Part shown: positions 12,103 to 21,714 of the stretch, piece after piece | Layout: each line of letters starts with the position of its first letter | How positions within the stretch are numbered: position 1 is the stretch's first letter | Assembly: GCA_030019475.1 (NCBI GenBank) | Contig: JASEER010000003.1 | Span: forward strand, 1-64,000 | From: Thermoanaerobacterales bacterium | Lineage (GTDB): Bacteria > Bacillota > Desulfotomaculia > Desulfotomaculales > JASEER01 | Reading direction: 5' to 3' | Length of the DNA stretch: 64,000 bases | Position numbers and translations under genes: made by a program | The notes under the pieces: model-generated | Seen by the model: the letters and a program-made list of their open reading frames with translations, nothing else | What the model was told of the DNA's origin: nothing | Databases searched by the model: none

Positions 12103-12687
12103 CTAGTTCACAACGCCCTTGGTGGACGGAATCCCTTTCATGCCCTCAAGGCGGACGGCCTCGTAGAGCGCCCGGCCCAGCCCCTTAAAAACGGCCTCGA
12201 TGATGTGGTGCGTGTTCCGCCCGGCCAGCACGCGGACGTGCAGGTTGAAACGGCCGTTGACGGCCAGGGCGTGCAGGAACTCGGGCACCAGCTCGGTGTC
12301 AAAGTCGCCCACCCGCGGGGCCGGCATCCGGGCCTCGAAGGCCAGGTAGCCGCGGCCCGAAAGGTCGACGGCCACCAGGGCGAGGGCCTCGTCCATGGGC
12401 ACGACGGCGTGCCCGAAGCGGTTAATCCCGCTCTTATCGCCCAGGGCCTCCACGAGGGCCTCCCCCAGGCAAATGCCCACGTCCTCCACCGTGTGGTGGG
12501 CGTCGACGTGCAGGTCCCCCCGTCCCTTGACCTTCAGGTCAAGGTTCCCGAACTTGGCCATTAAGGCCAGCATGTGCTCAAGAAAGGGTACCCCGATGTC
12601 CGCATCACACTCTCCCGCGCCGTCAACCACCAGGGCCACCGTGATCTCGGTCTCCCCGGTACGGCGCGCAACCTCACTCCGGCGCAA
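12103..12687 (-). CDS. hisB: Imidazoleglycerol-phosphate dehydratase HisB
   Basis: This is the monofunctional dehydratase (no phosphatase domain), 194 residues from a TTG at 12687 behind GGAGGGG. Both duplicated metal-binding signatures are present: DVDAHHTVEDVGICLGEAL and GRNTHHIIEAVFKGLGRAL. The phosphatase activity fused to HisB in enterobacteria must come from another gene not seen here. Confidence 0.96.
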   Translation of the reverse strand: MRRSEVARRTGETEITVALVVDGAGECDADIGVPFLEHMLALMAKFGNLDLKVKGRGDLHVDAHHTVEDVGICLGEALVEALGDKSGINRFGHAVVPMDEALALVAVDLSGRGYLAFEARMPAPRVGDFDTELVPEFLHALAVNGRFNLHVRVLAGRNTHHIIEAVFKGLGRALYEAVRLEGMKGIPSTKGVVN

Positions 12688-12723
12688 AACCGCTCCCCTC
12701 CTGTCCGCCCCCAGGGCGCGTAA

Positions 12724-13777
12724 TCAGGCGCTGCAAACCTCGCGCAGCGCTGTAATAAACAACCGGTTTTCCTCGGGCCGCCCGACCGTCACCCGCAAAA
12801 AGCGCGGGAGGTGGGGCCCGTCCATACTGCGGATCAGCACGCCGCGGGCCAGCAAGCCGTCGTAGACATCCCGCGCCGGCCGCGGGGTATTGAAGAGGAT
12901 GAAGTTGGCCCTTGAGGGCAAGGCGCACACTCCCGGCACCTCCCGCAGGGCCTCATAAAGGCGCTCCCGCTCCGCTCCAATCTCGGCGATCCGCCCCGCG
13001 AACAGCTCCCGGTGCCGCAACACCTGGACCGCCGCGAGCTGGGAGAAGGTGTTCACGTTAAAGGGCTGCTTCACCCGCCAGACCGCCCCGATCATTTCCG
13101 GCGCGCCCAGCATATAGCCCACACGCAGGCCGGCCAGGCCGAAGGCCTTGGAGAAGGTCCGCAACAGCACCAGGCGCGGGTACCGGTCCAGGAGCGGGAG
13201 CGCCGTATCACCCGCAAATTCGTAGTAGGCCTCGTCCACCACCACCACGGCCCCGGTTCGCTCGAGAACGGCCACCAGGGTGTCCCACGGCAGGAGATCC
13301 CCGGTCGGGTTGTTCGGCGAGCAAAGGATGACCATCGCCGCTCCCTCCGCGGCCCGCACCAGGGTCTCGGCATCGACCGGCAGCCCCAGCTCCCGCCGCG
13401 GCAGCAGGACCGGCTCCGCCCCGGCGATTACGGCGTGCAGGCGGTACATACCGAAGGTCGGCACCGGGATCACCACGCGCCGGCCCGTGCCGAAGGCCAG
13501 GAGAAGATCAAGGATCAGCTCGTCCGAACCGTTCCCGACCATGATTTGTTCGGGCCCGACGGAGGCGTAACCTGCCAGGGCCTCCCGCAGTTCCTCGGCC
13601 GCCGCATCGGGATAGCGGGTAAACAGGGCCGTTTCGACCGCTCCGAGGATCGCCTCCCGCACCGCCGGCGGAAAATCGTACGGGTTCTCGTTGGCGTCCA
13701 GCTTAACAACGCCCTTATGGACCGGAACCCGGTAGGGAACCAGCTCCCTTAACGTTTCGCGCAGCAGCGCCGTTACT

Positions 13778-13785
<8 letters not shown>
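12724..13785 (-). CDS. hisC: Histidinol-phosphate aminotransferase HisC
   Basis: HisC is a PLP-dependent class II aminotransferase that makes histidinol phosphate. I place the start at the GTG at 13785, within the sequence GTGAGTGA that also contains the hisD stop (8-bp overlap). Translation further upstream is out-of-frame hisD. The 353-residue product shows KLDANENPYDFP, the PLP-binding site CSPNNPTGDL, VVDEAYYEF and the Schiff-base lysine in LRTFSKAFGLAGLRVGY. Family members also act on aromatic amino acids; the his context settles the name. Confidence 0.95.
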
Positions 13786-15088
<1,303 letters not shown>

Positions 15089-15118
15089 AGCCATCCTCCT
15101 TCGGAAACTAATAGTATG

Positions 15119-15124
15119 ATTATA
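15119..15124 (-). promoter_or_regulatory. -10 box (TATAAT) of the his operon
   Basis: A perfect TATAAT on the minus strand lies 30 bp upstream of the hisD start and just after the preceding terminator. The -35 region overlaps the terminator T-run and is weak. No T-box, His leader peptide or other attenuator was seen in the roughly 25 nt leader that this promoter would give. Confidence 0.45.
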
Positions 15125-15137
15125 ATACAGCCGGGCC

Positions 15138-15160
15138 AAAAAAAAGTGCCCTGTCGGGCA
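15138..15160 (-). terminator. Terminator of the TauE operon
   Basis: A short stem TGCCC/GGGCA with a 4-nt loop is followed on the minus strand by C and eight T. It lies 63 bp after the last gene of the operon (stop at 15224) and separates it from the his operon. Confidence 0.7.
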
Positions 15161-15223
15161 AAAAGGTATGAAAGGTAAGTATAGAGAGTTGGATGGAGAA
15201 GGCTGGTGTCGGAGCACGCCCGG

Positions 15224-15676
15224 TCAGGACCAGGCGTACTTGTTCCCGTCCGGCTTTCTCTTCGTCGCCGGCAGAAGATCACGCAGGACCCCGGTGTACC
15301 ATCGGCGGACCAGGATGAGGGCGATGTACTGTTCCAGCATCAGCACATACAGCCCGTAACAGATCCCCATCAGGAAGAGCATGACGAAGCCCAGGGATAC
15401 GGGATACCATACCGTCTGCGGATCTTCGGGGGTGTAGACGTTGCCCTGACCGTCCTGCCACTCCAGTACCTCGCCGTTGCCGGCCTCTTCGACAATGGTG
15501 TGCCGCTGCGGGTCAAAATAGTGGGTAAAGACCGTGTCCTGGAGGATATACGCCACGCCCCAGAAGGTAACAAGGGCCAGGACCAGGAGCACCGCGGTGA
15601 TCCCCGCGCTGAAACGCCTTACCCTCTTCCTCTCGTCCGCCGACAGCCTTTCTTTCTTTTCCGTCAACGCTACCAC
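15224..15676 (-). CDS. Uncharacterised two-pass membrane protein of the TauE operon
   Basis: I do not recognise a named family. The product has 150 residues: a charged N terminus (about 25 residues), one membrane segment (about 26-46), an extracytoplasmic loop of about 45 residues rich in acidic and aromatic residues (YFDPQRHTIVEEAGNGEVLE), a second membrane segment (about 93-117) and a basic tail. It follows the TauE gene by 24 bp and precedes a terminator, so it is the last gene of that operon. The loop could be a sensing or accessory domain for the permease; that is inference. Confidence 0.7.
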   Translation of the reverse strand: MVALTEKKERLSADERKRVRRFSAGITAVLLVLALVTFWGVAYILQDTVFTHYFDPQRHTIVEEAGNGEVLEWQDGQGNVYTPEDPQTVWYPVSLGFVMLFLMGICYGLYVLMLEQYIALILVRRWYTGVLRDLLPATKRKPDGNKYAWS

Positions 15677-15700
15677 CCCTTCTAACCGGTAAGCTTTTCC

Positions 15701-16783
15701 TTACGACCGGGAACGTGCCGGAATGGCCTCCGGAGCCTTCCCCCTGGCCAGCGCCTGAACGATCCAGGTCAGGATCAGGAGCGTGCCGGCGCCGGCGCTG
15801 CCGTACAGGAGAACGTTCGCTCCCGTCTGCAGGGCGTTACCCAGCGCCGGAGACAGGCCGAGGTAGCCCAGGTCGGCCAGGTACCCGGGGATGACGATGG
15901 CGCGGCTGGCGGCAACCAGAGCGACCACCGTGACGATGACCAGCTTGATCTGCCCCTCGCGCACGGCCTTCGTGGCGATGGCCCCGACCTGAATCCCCAG
16001 CAGGGAGCCCAGGTAGAGCAGGAGCACCAGCCGGATGTCTACAAACCCGCCTTTGGCGTACATCAGGGCGCCATAGGCGCCGGAGAAGATGGCCATCCCG
16101 AGTTCCGTCCCGGCGGCGATCACGGTCCGCACCCCGAGGAGGTAGATCATCGCCGGCACCCCGATGAAACCGCCGACGCCGATCGTCCCCGCCAGGTAAC
16201 CGGTCGCCAGGCCGACCAGAAGCACCAGCCAGAGAGAGACCCGGGTGTTGGCCACGTGAAAACTGATCATCGGCGGCAGGTTCAGCTTCTGTATCCTCTC
16301 CATCAGGGAGGGGCCCGCCGTGGTGCGCGGCGCGCCCTCGTTCTTGAGATCGCGGTACATACCCCAGGCCACGATCGAGAGCAGAACGACGTAGACCGCG
16401 CTGATGTAGAGGTTCGACCCGGCCGTGCCGAGCATTTCAAAGACCCTGGTGTTGAGGGTCACCGCGATCTGCACCCCGCTCGTCAGGGCGACGAACATGA
16501 AAAGGACGAGCTTGATGTCCACGTTGCCCATCTCGCTGTGCTTGGCCGCACCGACCAGCGCCTTGCCGAACTTGTGGGTGATGTTCGCCCCCACGGCGGC
16601 GATGCCCGGGACCCCGAGCCCCATCATCCCCGGGGTCATGATGAAGGCGCCGCCCGTGCCGAAGAAGCCGCTCAGGAGACCCCCCACGAAACCAAGCCCG
16701 GCCAGGGCCAGAGCGCGAACCGGCGTGAGCTGGACAAAGGTCAGTGCTTCCGTTACTCCGGTGGGAGCAGCCAGACCGGCCAT
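15701..16783 (-). CDS. TauE/SafE family anion permease (putative sulfite/organosulfonate exporter)
   Basis: The 360-residue protein has about eight membrane segments in two repeated halves. Each half carries the family's Gly-rich signature: LSGFFGTGGAFIMTPGMMGL in the N-terminal half and LAGTIGVGGFIGVPAMIYLL in the C-terminal half. TauE/SafE members export sulfite, sulfoacetate or related anions; the substrate here is unknown. The ATG immediately follows the TGA of the upstream small membrane gene, so the two are translationally coupled. The whole unit lies downstream of a sigma-54 promoter and beside an NtrC-type two-component system, so expression is probably induced by the signal that system detects. 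Confidence 0.85.
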   Translation of the reverse strand: MAGLAAPTGVTEALTFVQLTPVRALALAGLGFVGGLLSGFFGTGGAFIMTPGMMGLGVPGIAAVGANITHKFGKALVGAAKHSEMGNVDIKLVLFMFVALTSGVQIAVTLNTRVFEMLGTAGSNLYISAVYVVLLSIVAWGMYRDLKNEGAPRTTAGPSLMERIQKLNLPPMISFHVANTRVSLWLVLLVGLATGYLAGTIGVGGFIGVPAMIYLLGVRTVIAAGTELGMAIFSGAYGALMYAKGGFVDIRLVLLLYLGSLLGIQVGAIATKAVREGQIKLVIVTVVALVAASRAIVIPGYLADLGYLGLSPALGNALQTGANVLLYGSAGAGTLLILTWIVQALARGKAPEAIPARSRS

Positions 16784-17068
16784 TCAGTGATGCCCCCTTT
16801 CCGTTCCGATGCCCAGGGCGTCTATCCTGGTCTCCAGCGGTTTAAGCAAACGGTAGACAACACCGCCGTACAGGAAGGCCACCAGGAGAACCGTAGGCAT
16901 CGTGATGCATGCCGCGTAAAACCCCCTGGTCAACCAGGGCTTGATCCATTGAAAGTCCAGAAAGATCAACGCATAGACGACGACCGTACCGCCTCCCAGC
17001 AGCAGGAGGCTCAAAAGGTGCTTGCCGTTTCCGTTCGTGTTGGTCTCAACCGTTGGGTTCCGTCTCAC
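16784..17068 (-). CDS. Small two-pass membrane protein preceding the TauE permease
   Basis: The product has 94 residues from a GTG at 17068, with GAGGGGG about 11 bases upstream. Two hydrophobic segments (about residues 18-38 and 52-72) are separated by a short loop, and the C terminus is polar and ends in GHH. No named family is recognised. The stop codon directly abuts the TauE start codon. It is the first gene behind the sigma-54 promoter at 17171-17186, so a role as small partner or regulator of the permease is likely but unproven. Confidence 0.75.
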   Translation of the reverse strand: MRRNPTVETNTNGNGKHLLSLLLLGGGTVVVYALIFLDFQWIKPWLTRGFYAACITMPTVLLVAFLYGGVVYRLLKPLETRIDALGIGTERGHH

Positions 17069-17170
17069 CGTGCGTCAACCCCCTCGAAGGTCTGAAAGTA
17101 AAGGTGCTTGGGAAGATCAAGGTTTAAAGTGTCACCCCCCTTGCCCTCGTTCCGTTCTGCCATAGTTAAA

Positions 17171-17186
17171 AGCAAGAAGCGTGCCA
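17171..17186 (-). promoter_or_regulatory. Sigma-54 (RpoN) promoter of the TauE operon
   Basis: On the minus strand TGGCACGCTTCTTGCT matches the sigma-54 consensus (TGGCAC-N5-TTGCT) at every conserved position, including GG at -24 and GC at -12. It lies about 103 bp upstream of the first gene (start 17068). A sigma-54-dependent activator gene is adjacent, and two palindromes lie upstream. Confidence 0.85.
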
Positions 17187-17202
17187 AAAGGGGCGGTGCG
17201 GG

Positions 17203-17237
17203 AAAAACAAGGCGGGGCGCCTATCAGGCACCCCGCC
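17203..17237 (-). terminator. Terminator of the histidine kinase/response regulator operon
   Basis: A GC-rich hairpin at 17211-17237 (arms GGCGGGG-x-GCC and GGC-x-CCCCGCC, loop TATCA) is followed on the minus strand by TTGTTTTT. It ends the transcript that reads through the response regulator (stop at 17300) and insulates the sigma-54 promoter just downstream. Confidence 0.85.
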
Positions 17238-17258
17238 GAAGCATGCGCCGCTGCTCCC

Positions 17259-17297
17259 GGTGGGCAATTCCTGCCCACCGCTGGGCGATTTTCGCCC
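17259..17297. promoter_or_regulatory. Tandem palindromes, candidate enhancer sites (UAS) for the sigma-54 activator
   Basis: GGGCAATTCCTGCCC (17262-17276; arms extend to 17259 and 17279) and GGGCGATTTTCGCCC (17283-17297) are similar 15-mer palindromes whose starts are 21 bp apart, two helical turns. They lie about 75-125 bp upstream of the -24/-12 promoter, right behind the activator gene's stop codon. This is the normal arrangement of NtrC-type enhancers. Confidence 0.65.
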
Positions 17298-17299
17298 CC

Positions 17300-18664
17300 C
17301 TACCGGTCCAGGCCGTATTCCTTGAGCTTGGCATAAAGGGAGCGGCGATTGATGCCGAGGGCCTCGGCCGCCCGGCTGCGGTTGCCGTTATGCTCCCGTA
17401 AGGCCCTCAGAATGACCGTCCGCTCCACATCGGCCACGATTTCCTTCAGGGTCTTGTTGTTCCACCGGCCGCCGGCCGTCGTTTCCCGTCCCTCCGGCCG
17501 CAGGTTGTAAGGCAGGTCTTCGGGCATGATGACCGGACCGGTGGCCATGACCATGACCCGCTCACAAACGTTTTTCAGCTCCCTCACGTTACCGGGCCAG
17601 TCGTACCCGGTCAGAAGGCTCATCGCCTCCGGGGAGAAGCCGGTGATTGTCTTGCCGGACGAGCGTTCGAGCGTCTTCAGGTAATGATCCACCAGCAGGG
17701 GAATGTCCTCCTTCCGCTCCCGCAGCGGGGGCACGCGGATGCTCACCACGTTCAGGCGGAAGTAAAGGTCCTCCCGGAAGAGCCCCTCGCGGACCAGTTC
17801 CTCCAGGTCCTTGTTCGTCGCCGCCAGAAGCCGCACATCGACGCGGATGCTTTTCGTTCCGCCCACCCGCTCAAACTCCCGCTCCTGCAAGACACGCAAA
17901 AGCTTGGCTTGCACCACCGGGGAGATCTCGCTCACCTCGTCCAGAAGGATCGTCCCGCCGTGGGCGATTTCAAACTTGCCGGACTTGCGGTTGACGGCCC
18001 CCGTGAAGGCCCCCCTCTCGTGGCCGAAGAGCTCGCTCTCCAGCAGGTTCTCGGGCAGCGCCGCGCAGTTGATCTTCACGAAAGGACCGTTACGGCGGGC
18101 GCTGTTCTGGTGGATGGCTCCGGCCACCAGTTCCTTCCCGGTCCCGCTCTCGCCGAGGATAAGGACCGTGGCGTTGGAGGCCGCCAGCCGGCCGATCTGC
18201 TTGTACAGTTCCTGCATTACCGGCGTGCGGCCGACCATAACCGGCGCCGGCGCACCGTCCCCCGCCAGTTCCCGGCGCAGGGCGGCCACCTCGCGGGCCA
18301 TCCGTTCCATCTCCACGGCCTTGCGCAAGGTGATCAGGAGTTCCTCAAGGTTGAAGGGCTTCAAAACGTAGTCAAAGGCCCCCAGCTTCATCGCCTGGAT
18401 GGCGGTCTCGGTCGTACCGTAGGCGGTCATCATGATGACCGGAAGCGTCAGGCCCGCCGCCTGCACGTGCTCGAGGAGCTGCATCCCGTCCACCTCGGGC
18501 ATGCGGATGTCGACCAGGGCGACGTCGAAGGGCTCCCGTTTCAGCTTTTCGAGGGCTTCCCGGCCGTCGCCCGCCGTTTCCGCCCGGTAACCCTCGTCGG
18601 CAAGGATATCGGAGAGCATCTGGCAGACGCTTTCCTCGTCGTCGACCACCAGGATCCTGGTCAT
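17300..18664 (-). CDS. Sigma-54-dependent response regulator (NtrC/AtoC type)
   Basis: This transcription activator remodels sigma-54 RNA polymerase after phosphorylation. The product has 454 residues: a receiver domain with D52 (ALVDIRMPEVDG) and K102; an AAA+ domain with Walker A GESGTGKE (171-178), the sigma-54 contact loop GAFTGA (218-223) and Walker B GGTILLDEVSEI; and a C-terminal Fis-type helix-turn-helix (NRSRAAEALGINRRSLYAKL). Its ATG overlaps the kinase stop codon (ATGA). The nearest sigma-54 promoter is that of the TauE operon, less than 130 bp past its stop, so that operon is the probable target. Confidence 0.93.
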   Translation of the reverse strand: MTRILVVDDEESVCQMLSDILADEGYRAETAGDGREALEKLKREPFDVALVDIRMPEVDGMQLLEHVQAAGLTLPVIMMTAYGTTETAIQAMKLGAFDYVLKPFNLEELLITLRKAVEMERMAREVAALRRELAGDGAPAPVMVGRTPVMQELYKQIGRLAASNATVLILGESGTGKELVAGAIHQNSARRNGPFVKINCAALPENLLESELFGHERGAFTGAVNRKSGKFEIAHGGTILLDEVSEISPVVQAKLLRVLQEREFERVGGTKSIRVDVRLLAATNKDLEELVREGLFREDLYFRLNVVSIRVPPLRERKEDIPLLVDHYLKTLERSSGKTITGFSPEAMSLLTGYDWPGNVRELKNVCERVMVMATGPVIMPEDLPYNLRPEGRETTAGGRWNNKTLKEIVADVERTVILRALREHNGNRSRAAEALGINRRSLYAKLKEYGLDR

Positions 18665-20505
18665 GACGTTCTCTCCTCCTCCTCATCCTCTTCGGCGCGG
18701 TAGCGCGGCAGGTATACGGTGAATGTCGTCCCCTCGGAAACACGGCTCCGGACCTCGATATGTCCGCCGTGGACACCGACGATCTCGTGCACCAGGGCCA
18801 ACCCGAGGCCGCTGCCCCGGGCGCGGGTGGTAAAGAAGGGATCGAAGATCTTCGAGAGGTTTTCCTCCGGGATGCCGCACCCGGTATCGCCGACCTCCAG
18901 CGTCACCATATCGATTTCCCGGCGGTAGCCGGTGGCCACGGTGAGGGTGCCCCCGTCGGGCATCGCCTGGACGGCGTTGTAGAGCATATTGACCAGCACC
19001 TGCTGGATCTGTTCGGGATCCATCCGCACCGCGGGCAGGTCCGGGGACAGGTCCTTGACGATGCGCACCTTTTCGTCGTGCATGGTGATGAAGAACTGCA
19101 GCGCCCGCTCCACCAGCCGGTTCAGATCGTGCCTGCCGACCTTGCTCTCGCCCGGGCGCGCGAAGGTCAGGAGCTTGTCGACGATGGCGTTAAGGCGCAT
19201 CACCTCCCGGCAGACCGTCGCGACGGCCCGGGCCGAGGGGGTGTTGTTCCTCTGCCAGTGCTGGATGTAGCCGCTGATCGAGGTCAGCGGGTTACGGATC
19301 TCATGCGCCACACCCGCGACGAACTTGCCCAGGGAGGCCAGCTTCTCCTGGCGCCGCATGCGTTCCTCCAGGCGGTTCTTCTCTGTGACGTCCTTGCAGG
19401 TGAGAACCACGCCGACTGCCTCCTGGCGGGCGTTGAACAAAAGGCCGGTCGTGCAGACCAGGTCCTTGACCTCCCCTCCGGGGGTCGTCCATTGTGCGCT
19501 ATGCTCCTTTACCGTCTCCCCGCCGTCCAGGGCACGGGCGATGAGTTCGCGGGCCGGGGAGCCGGCCGGGAGAACGGCCCGGAAGTCCTGCTCCAGGTCT
19601 TCGTCGGTCAGACCGAAGATCCGGGTCGCCGACGGGTTGGCGGTCATCAGCCGGCCGTCCATGTCCACGGCGACGATACCGGCGTCGATGCTGTCCAGGA
19701 TGATCTCGTTGTAGCTCTGAACCTCTCCCAGGCGTGCCGCCAGATGGTTCACCGCGTTGGCGATTTCCCCCAGCTCTCCGACCGCCGGAGGCAAGCGGTA
19801 GCCCAGGTCGTTCTCCAGGTGCCGCAGTCCGTCCTTGACCTCGATCGTCATCCGGAGGAAACGGTTCAGGATGAAAAAGAACCCTCCCACGCCGACCAGA
19901 ACGCCGACCATGATCACCACGTAGGCCTCGGTTCGTACGCGGCTCAAGCGCTTGTAAATGGCATTCATGTTCTCCCGCGCCAGGACCAGGCCGATGACCT
20001 CTCCGTTCCGCTCCAGGGGCATGTAGGCCTCCAGCAGGCCCGTCTCGCCCAGGCCGACGACGTTGATCACCGGCTTCCTGTTCTCCAGCGAGCGCAGCAT
20101 GTCGTCCTTGCGCCGGGAGGAAAAGTTAACGTCATAGGACTCGGGGTTGCCGTCCAGGATGACGTCCAGGTCCCTGGCGTAAAACCCCAGTTCCATCCCG
20201 GGGTAGGACGAGGACACGTCGGCGATGATCGGCCGCAGGGTGGTGTTCAGCACGCGCACCTTGGTATGCAGGCGCGCGTCGTCCGGCACACCCCGGCGGT
20301 CCAGGATGTCCTGGAAGGTTCCGTGGAGGCGCGCGTCCAGCATAAGCATGGCCTGCCCCATCTTCGCCCGGTCGTTGGCCACCAGGGCCTGCTCGGCGCG
20401 GCTGATGGTATGCAGCATATAGAAGGTCAGGAGACAGGGAAGGACCAGGAGCACGATGGTGAACAGCAAGAGCTGGCGGGCAAAACCGAAACGCACGTTG
20501 AACAA
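18661..20505 (-). CDS. Membrane sensor histidine kinase with extracytoplasmic, HAMP and PAS domains
   Basis: The cognate kinase of the downstream sigma-54 activator, 614 residues. Visible: membrane segment 1 (about 10-32); an extracytoplasmic sensor of about 160 residues, possibly Cache-like (YPGMELGFYARDLDVILDG); membrane segment 2 (about 195-214); HAMP; PAS (about 262-375); HisKA with phospho-acceptor H401 in AHEIRNPLTS; and a HATPase with N box (LVNMLYNAVQAMPDGG), G1 DTGCGIPEE and G2 GSGLGLALVHEI. The start is a TTG at 20505 with GAGGGG upstream; a GTG at 20496 is an alternative. The ligand is unknown. The TauE target suggests a sulfur oxyanion or sulfonate, as inference only. Confidence 0.92.
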   Translation of the reverse strand: MFNVRFGFARQLLLFTIVLLVLPCLLTFYMLHTISRAEQALVANDRAKMGQAMLMLDARLHGTFQDILDRRGVPDDARLHTKVRVLNTTLRPIIADVSSSYPGMELGFYARDLDVILDGNPESYDVNFSSRRKDDMLRSLENRKPVINVVGLGETGLLEAYMPLERNGEVIGLVLARENMNAIYKRLSRVRTEAYVVIMVGVLVGVGGFFFILNRFLRMTIEVKDGLRHLENDLGYRLPPAVGELGEIANAVNHLAARLGEVQSYNEIILDSIDAGIVAVDMDGRLMTANPSATRIFGLTDEDLEQDFRAVLPAGSPARELIARALDGGETVKEHSAQWTTPGGEVKDLVCTTGLLFNARQEAVGVVLTCKDVTEKNRLEERMRRQEKLASLGKFVAGVAHEIRNPLTSISGYIQHWQRNNTPSARAVATVCREVMRLNAIVDKLLTFARPGESKVGRHDLNRLVERALQFFITMHDEKVRIVKDLSPDLPAVRMDPEQIQQVLVNMLYNAVQAMPDGGTLTVATGYRREIDMVTLEVGDTGCGIPEENLSKIFDPFFTTRARGSGLGLALVHEIVGVHGGHIEVRSRVSEGTTFTVYLPRYRAEEDEEEERTS

Positions 20506-20524
20506 CCTTTTCCCCTCTTCCCCG

Positions 20525-21025
20525 CTACCCGGAAATCAACGACTCAATGACCGGGAAGATATCAATGGTGCGAACGATGCCCACCGTCCGCCCCTTATCC
20601 GCCACCGTCACCCAGTTTACGCGGTGGGCGAGAAACCGCAGGGCGGTCTCGAGCACCCCGTCCCGGGCGCCGACCGTGACCAGGTCCATGGGGCGCATCA
20701 GGTCCCGCACGCGGACGCCGGTTCCCTCGCGCAGTTTACGGATATAGTACCAGCCCCAGGTCTCGGCCTTCTGCCAGGCGTCCTCCTCCAGGTCCTTGAT
20801 GGCCACGGCCCCGAGCATGTTGCCGAGGCTCAGCATGCCCACCACCCGGCCGCCGCGGTCGATCACGGCCAGGGCATGCGGCCCCCGCCAGGCCGCGCCG
20901 TTCTTGTGGAAGGAACTGCGCAAGGCGGCAATGGCCTCCCGGACCGTCGCGTCCTCGGCCACGGTCGGGTATTCGCCGATGGGGACCATAATGTCCCGCG
21001 CCAGAATCGCCCCTGGGCCGGCCAT
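20525..21025 (-). CDS. CBS-pair protein (second of a tandem pair)
   Basis: The product has about 166 residues from the ATG at 21025, which has AGGAGGT upstream at somewhat long spacing (a GTG at 21064 is the alternative). It has two CBS motifs: RDIMVPIGEYPTVAEDATVR with VIDRGGRVVGMLSLGNML, and RDLMRPMDLVTVG with VGIVRTIDIF. CBS pairs bind adenosine nucleotides or related ligands. It resembles the adjacent upstream CBS protein along its length, pointing to a gene duplication. It ends 19 bp before the histidine kinase, so it is probably co-transcribed with the two-component system. Confidence 0.85.
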   Translation of the reverse strand: MAGPGAILARDIMVPIGEYPTVAEDATVREAIAALRSSFHKNGAAWRGPHALAVIDRGGRVVGMLSLGNMLGAVAIKDLEEDAWQKAETWGWYYIRKLREGTGVRVRDLMRPMDLVTVGARDGVLETALRFLAHRVNWVTVADKGRTVGIVRTIDIFPVIESLISG

Positions 21026-21044
21026 GCCCGTCCCGCTACCTCCT

Positions 21045-21539
21045 TCACTCCTCGAGGAGTTCACTGATCCACCAGAAGACGTCGATCGAGCGGACGATGC
21101 CCACCGGCCGTCGCCGCTCGACCACCGGGAGGGAATTGATCCGGTTCCTGGCCATCTTCAGGGCGGCATCCCAAACGCTGTCATCCGGGCTGACGGCGAT
21201 CAAAGTCGCCGGCCGCATGACCTCGCGCACCCTCGGCCCGCCCTGGCGCCTGACATCCCGCAGCATAAAGCCCCCCCAGGACGATCCCTCCACCGCCGGA
21301 TCACCCTTGCCGGCGGCGTAAAGAACGGCGCGCAGGACGGTGCGCAGGGTGAGCACGCCTATCACCCCGCCGCCGTCATCGACCACCATGACCGAACGGA
21401 ACCCGTGCCAGACTCCCTCGTCACGCTTGAGGTAAACGTTGATCATCGCCGCCGCCTCGTACAGCGAGGCCTCGGCGCGTACCGTGGGGTAGTCCCGGAT
21501 GGGGACCATGATATCCCTGACACGCCGTTCTCTGCCCAT
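21045..21539 (-). CDS. CBS-pair protein (first of a tandem pair)
   Basis: The product has 164 residues from the ATG at 21539, with GGGAGGGG seven bases upstream. It holds two CBS motifs, RDIMVPIRDYPTVRAEASLY with VVDDGGGVIGVLTLRTVL and REVMRPATLIAV with VGIVRSIDVF, and is a paralogue of the next gene. The insert between the two CBS motifs ends SSWGGFMLRDVR, matching ETWGWYYIRKLR in the sister protein. It is the first gene of a CBS-CBS-kinase-regulator operon. A role as intracellular energy or nucleotide sensor for the module is inferred. Confidence 0.85.
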   Translation of the reverse strand: MGRERRVRDIMVPIRDYPTVRAEASLYEAAAMINVYLKRDEGVWHGFRSVMVVDDGGGVIGVLTLRTVLRAVLYAAGKGDPAVEGSSWGGFMLRDVRRQGGPRVREVMRPATLIAVSPDDSVWDAALKMARNRINSLPVVERRRPVGIVRSIDVFWWISELLEE

Positions 21540-21606
21540 TCTCCTACCCCTCCCGGGTGACAAAGGGAGTGCCCGACACATGATATTCGTCACTACACTA
21601 CCTTTT

Positions 21607-21635
21607 CCTTTAGAGGGTACCTTCCACGGAGTCAA
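21607..21635 (-). promoter_or_regulatory. Weak sigma-A promoter candidate for the CBS/kinase operon
   Basis: TTGACT (plus 21630-21635) and TAAAGG (21607-21612) are separated by 17 bp on the minus strand. The -35 is good but the -10 is poor. It lies about 70 bp upstream of the first CBS gene and beyond the purD terminator. Confidence 0.35.
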
Positions 21636-21658
21636 AGCCCGGCCCCGGCCGGAACAAC

Positions 21659-21685
21659 AAAAAAGGGGGCCCGATCAGGGCCCCC
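21659..21685 (-). terminator. Terminator of the purine operon
   Basis: A perfect 8-bp stem GGGGGCCC/GGGCCCCC with loop GATCA is followed on the minus strand by six T. It lies 30 bp beyond the purD stop. Confidence 0.92.
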
Positions 21686-21714
21686 AGGAAACTGCCGGAG
21701 CTATAACGTTAACA

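Noticed and set aside
15089-15217. N-terminal extension of HisD
   Set aside because: It crosses the preceding promoter region, and the Shine-Dalgarno AAGGAGG points to the GTG at 15088; the extension has no family similarity.
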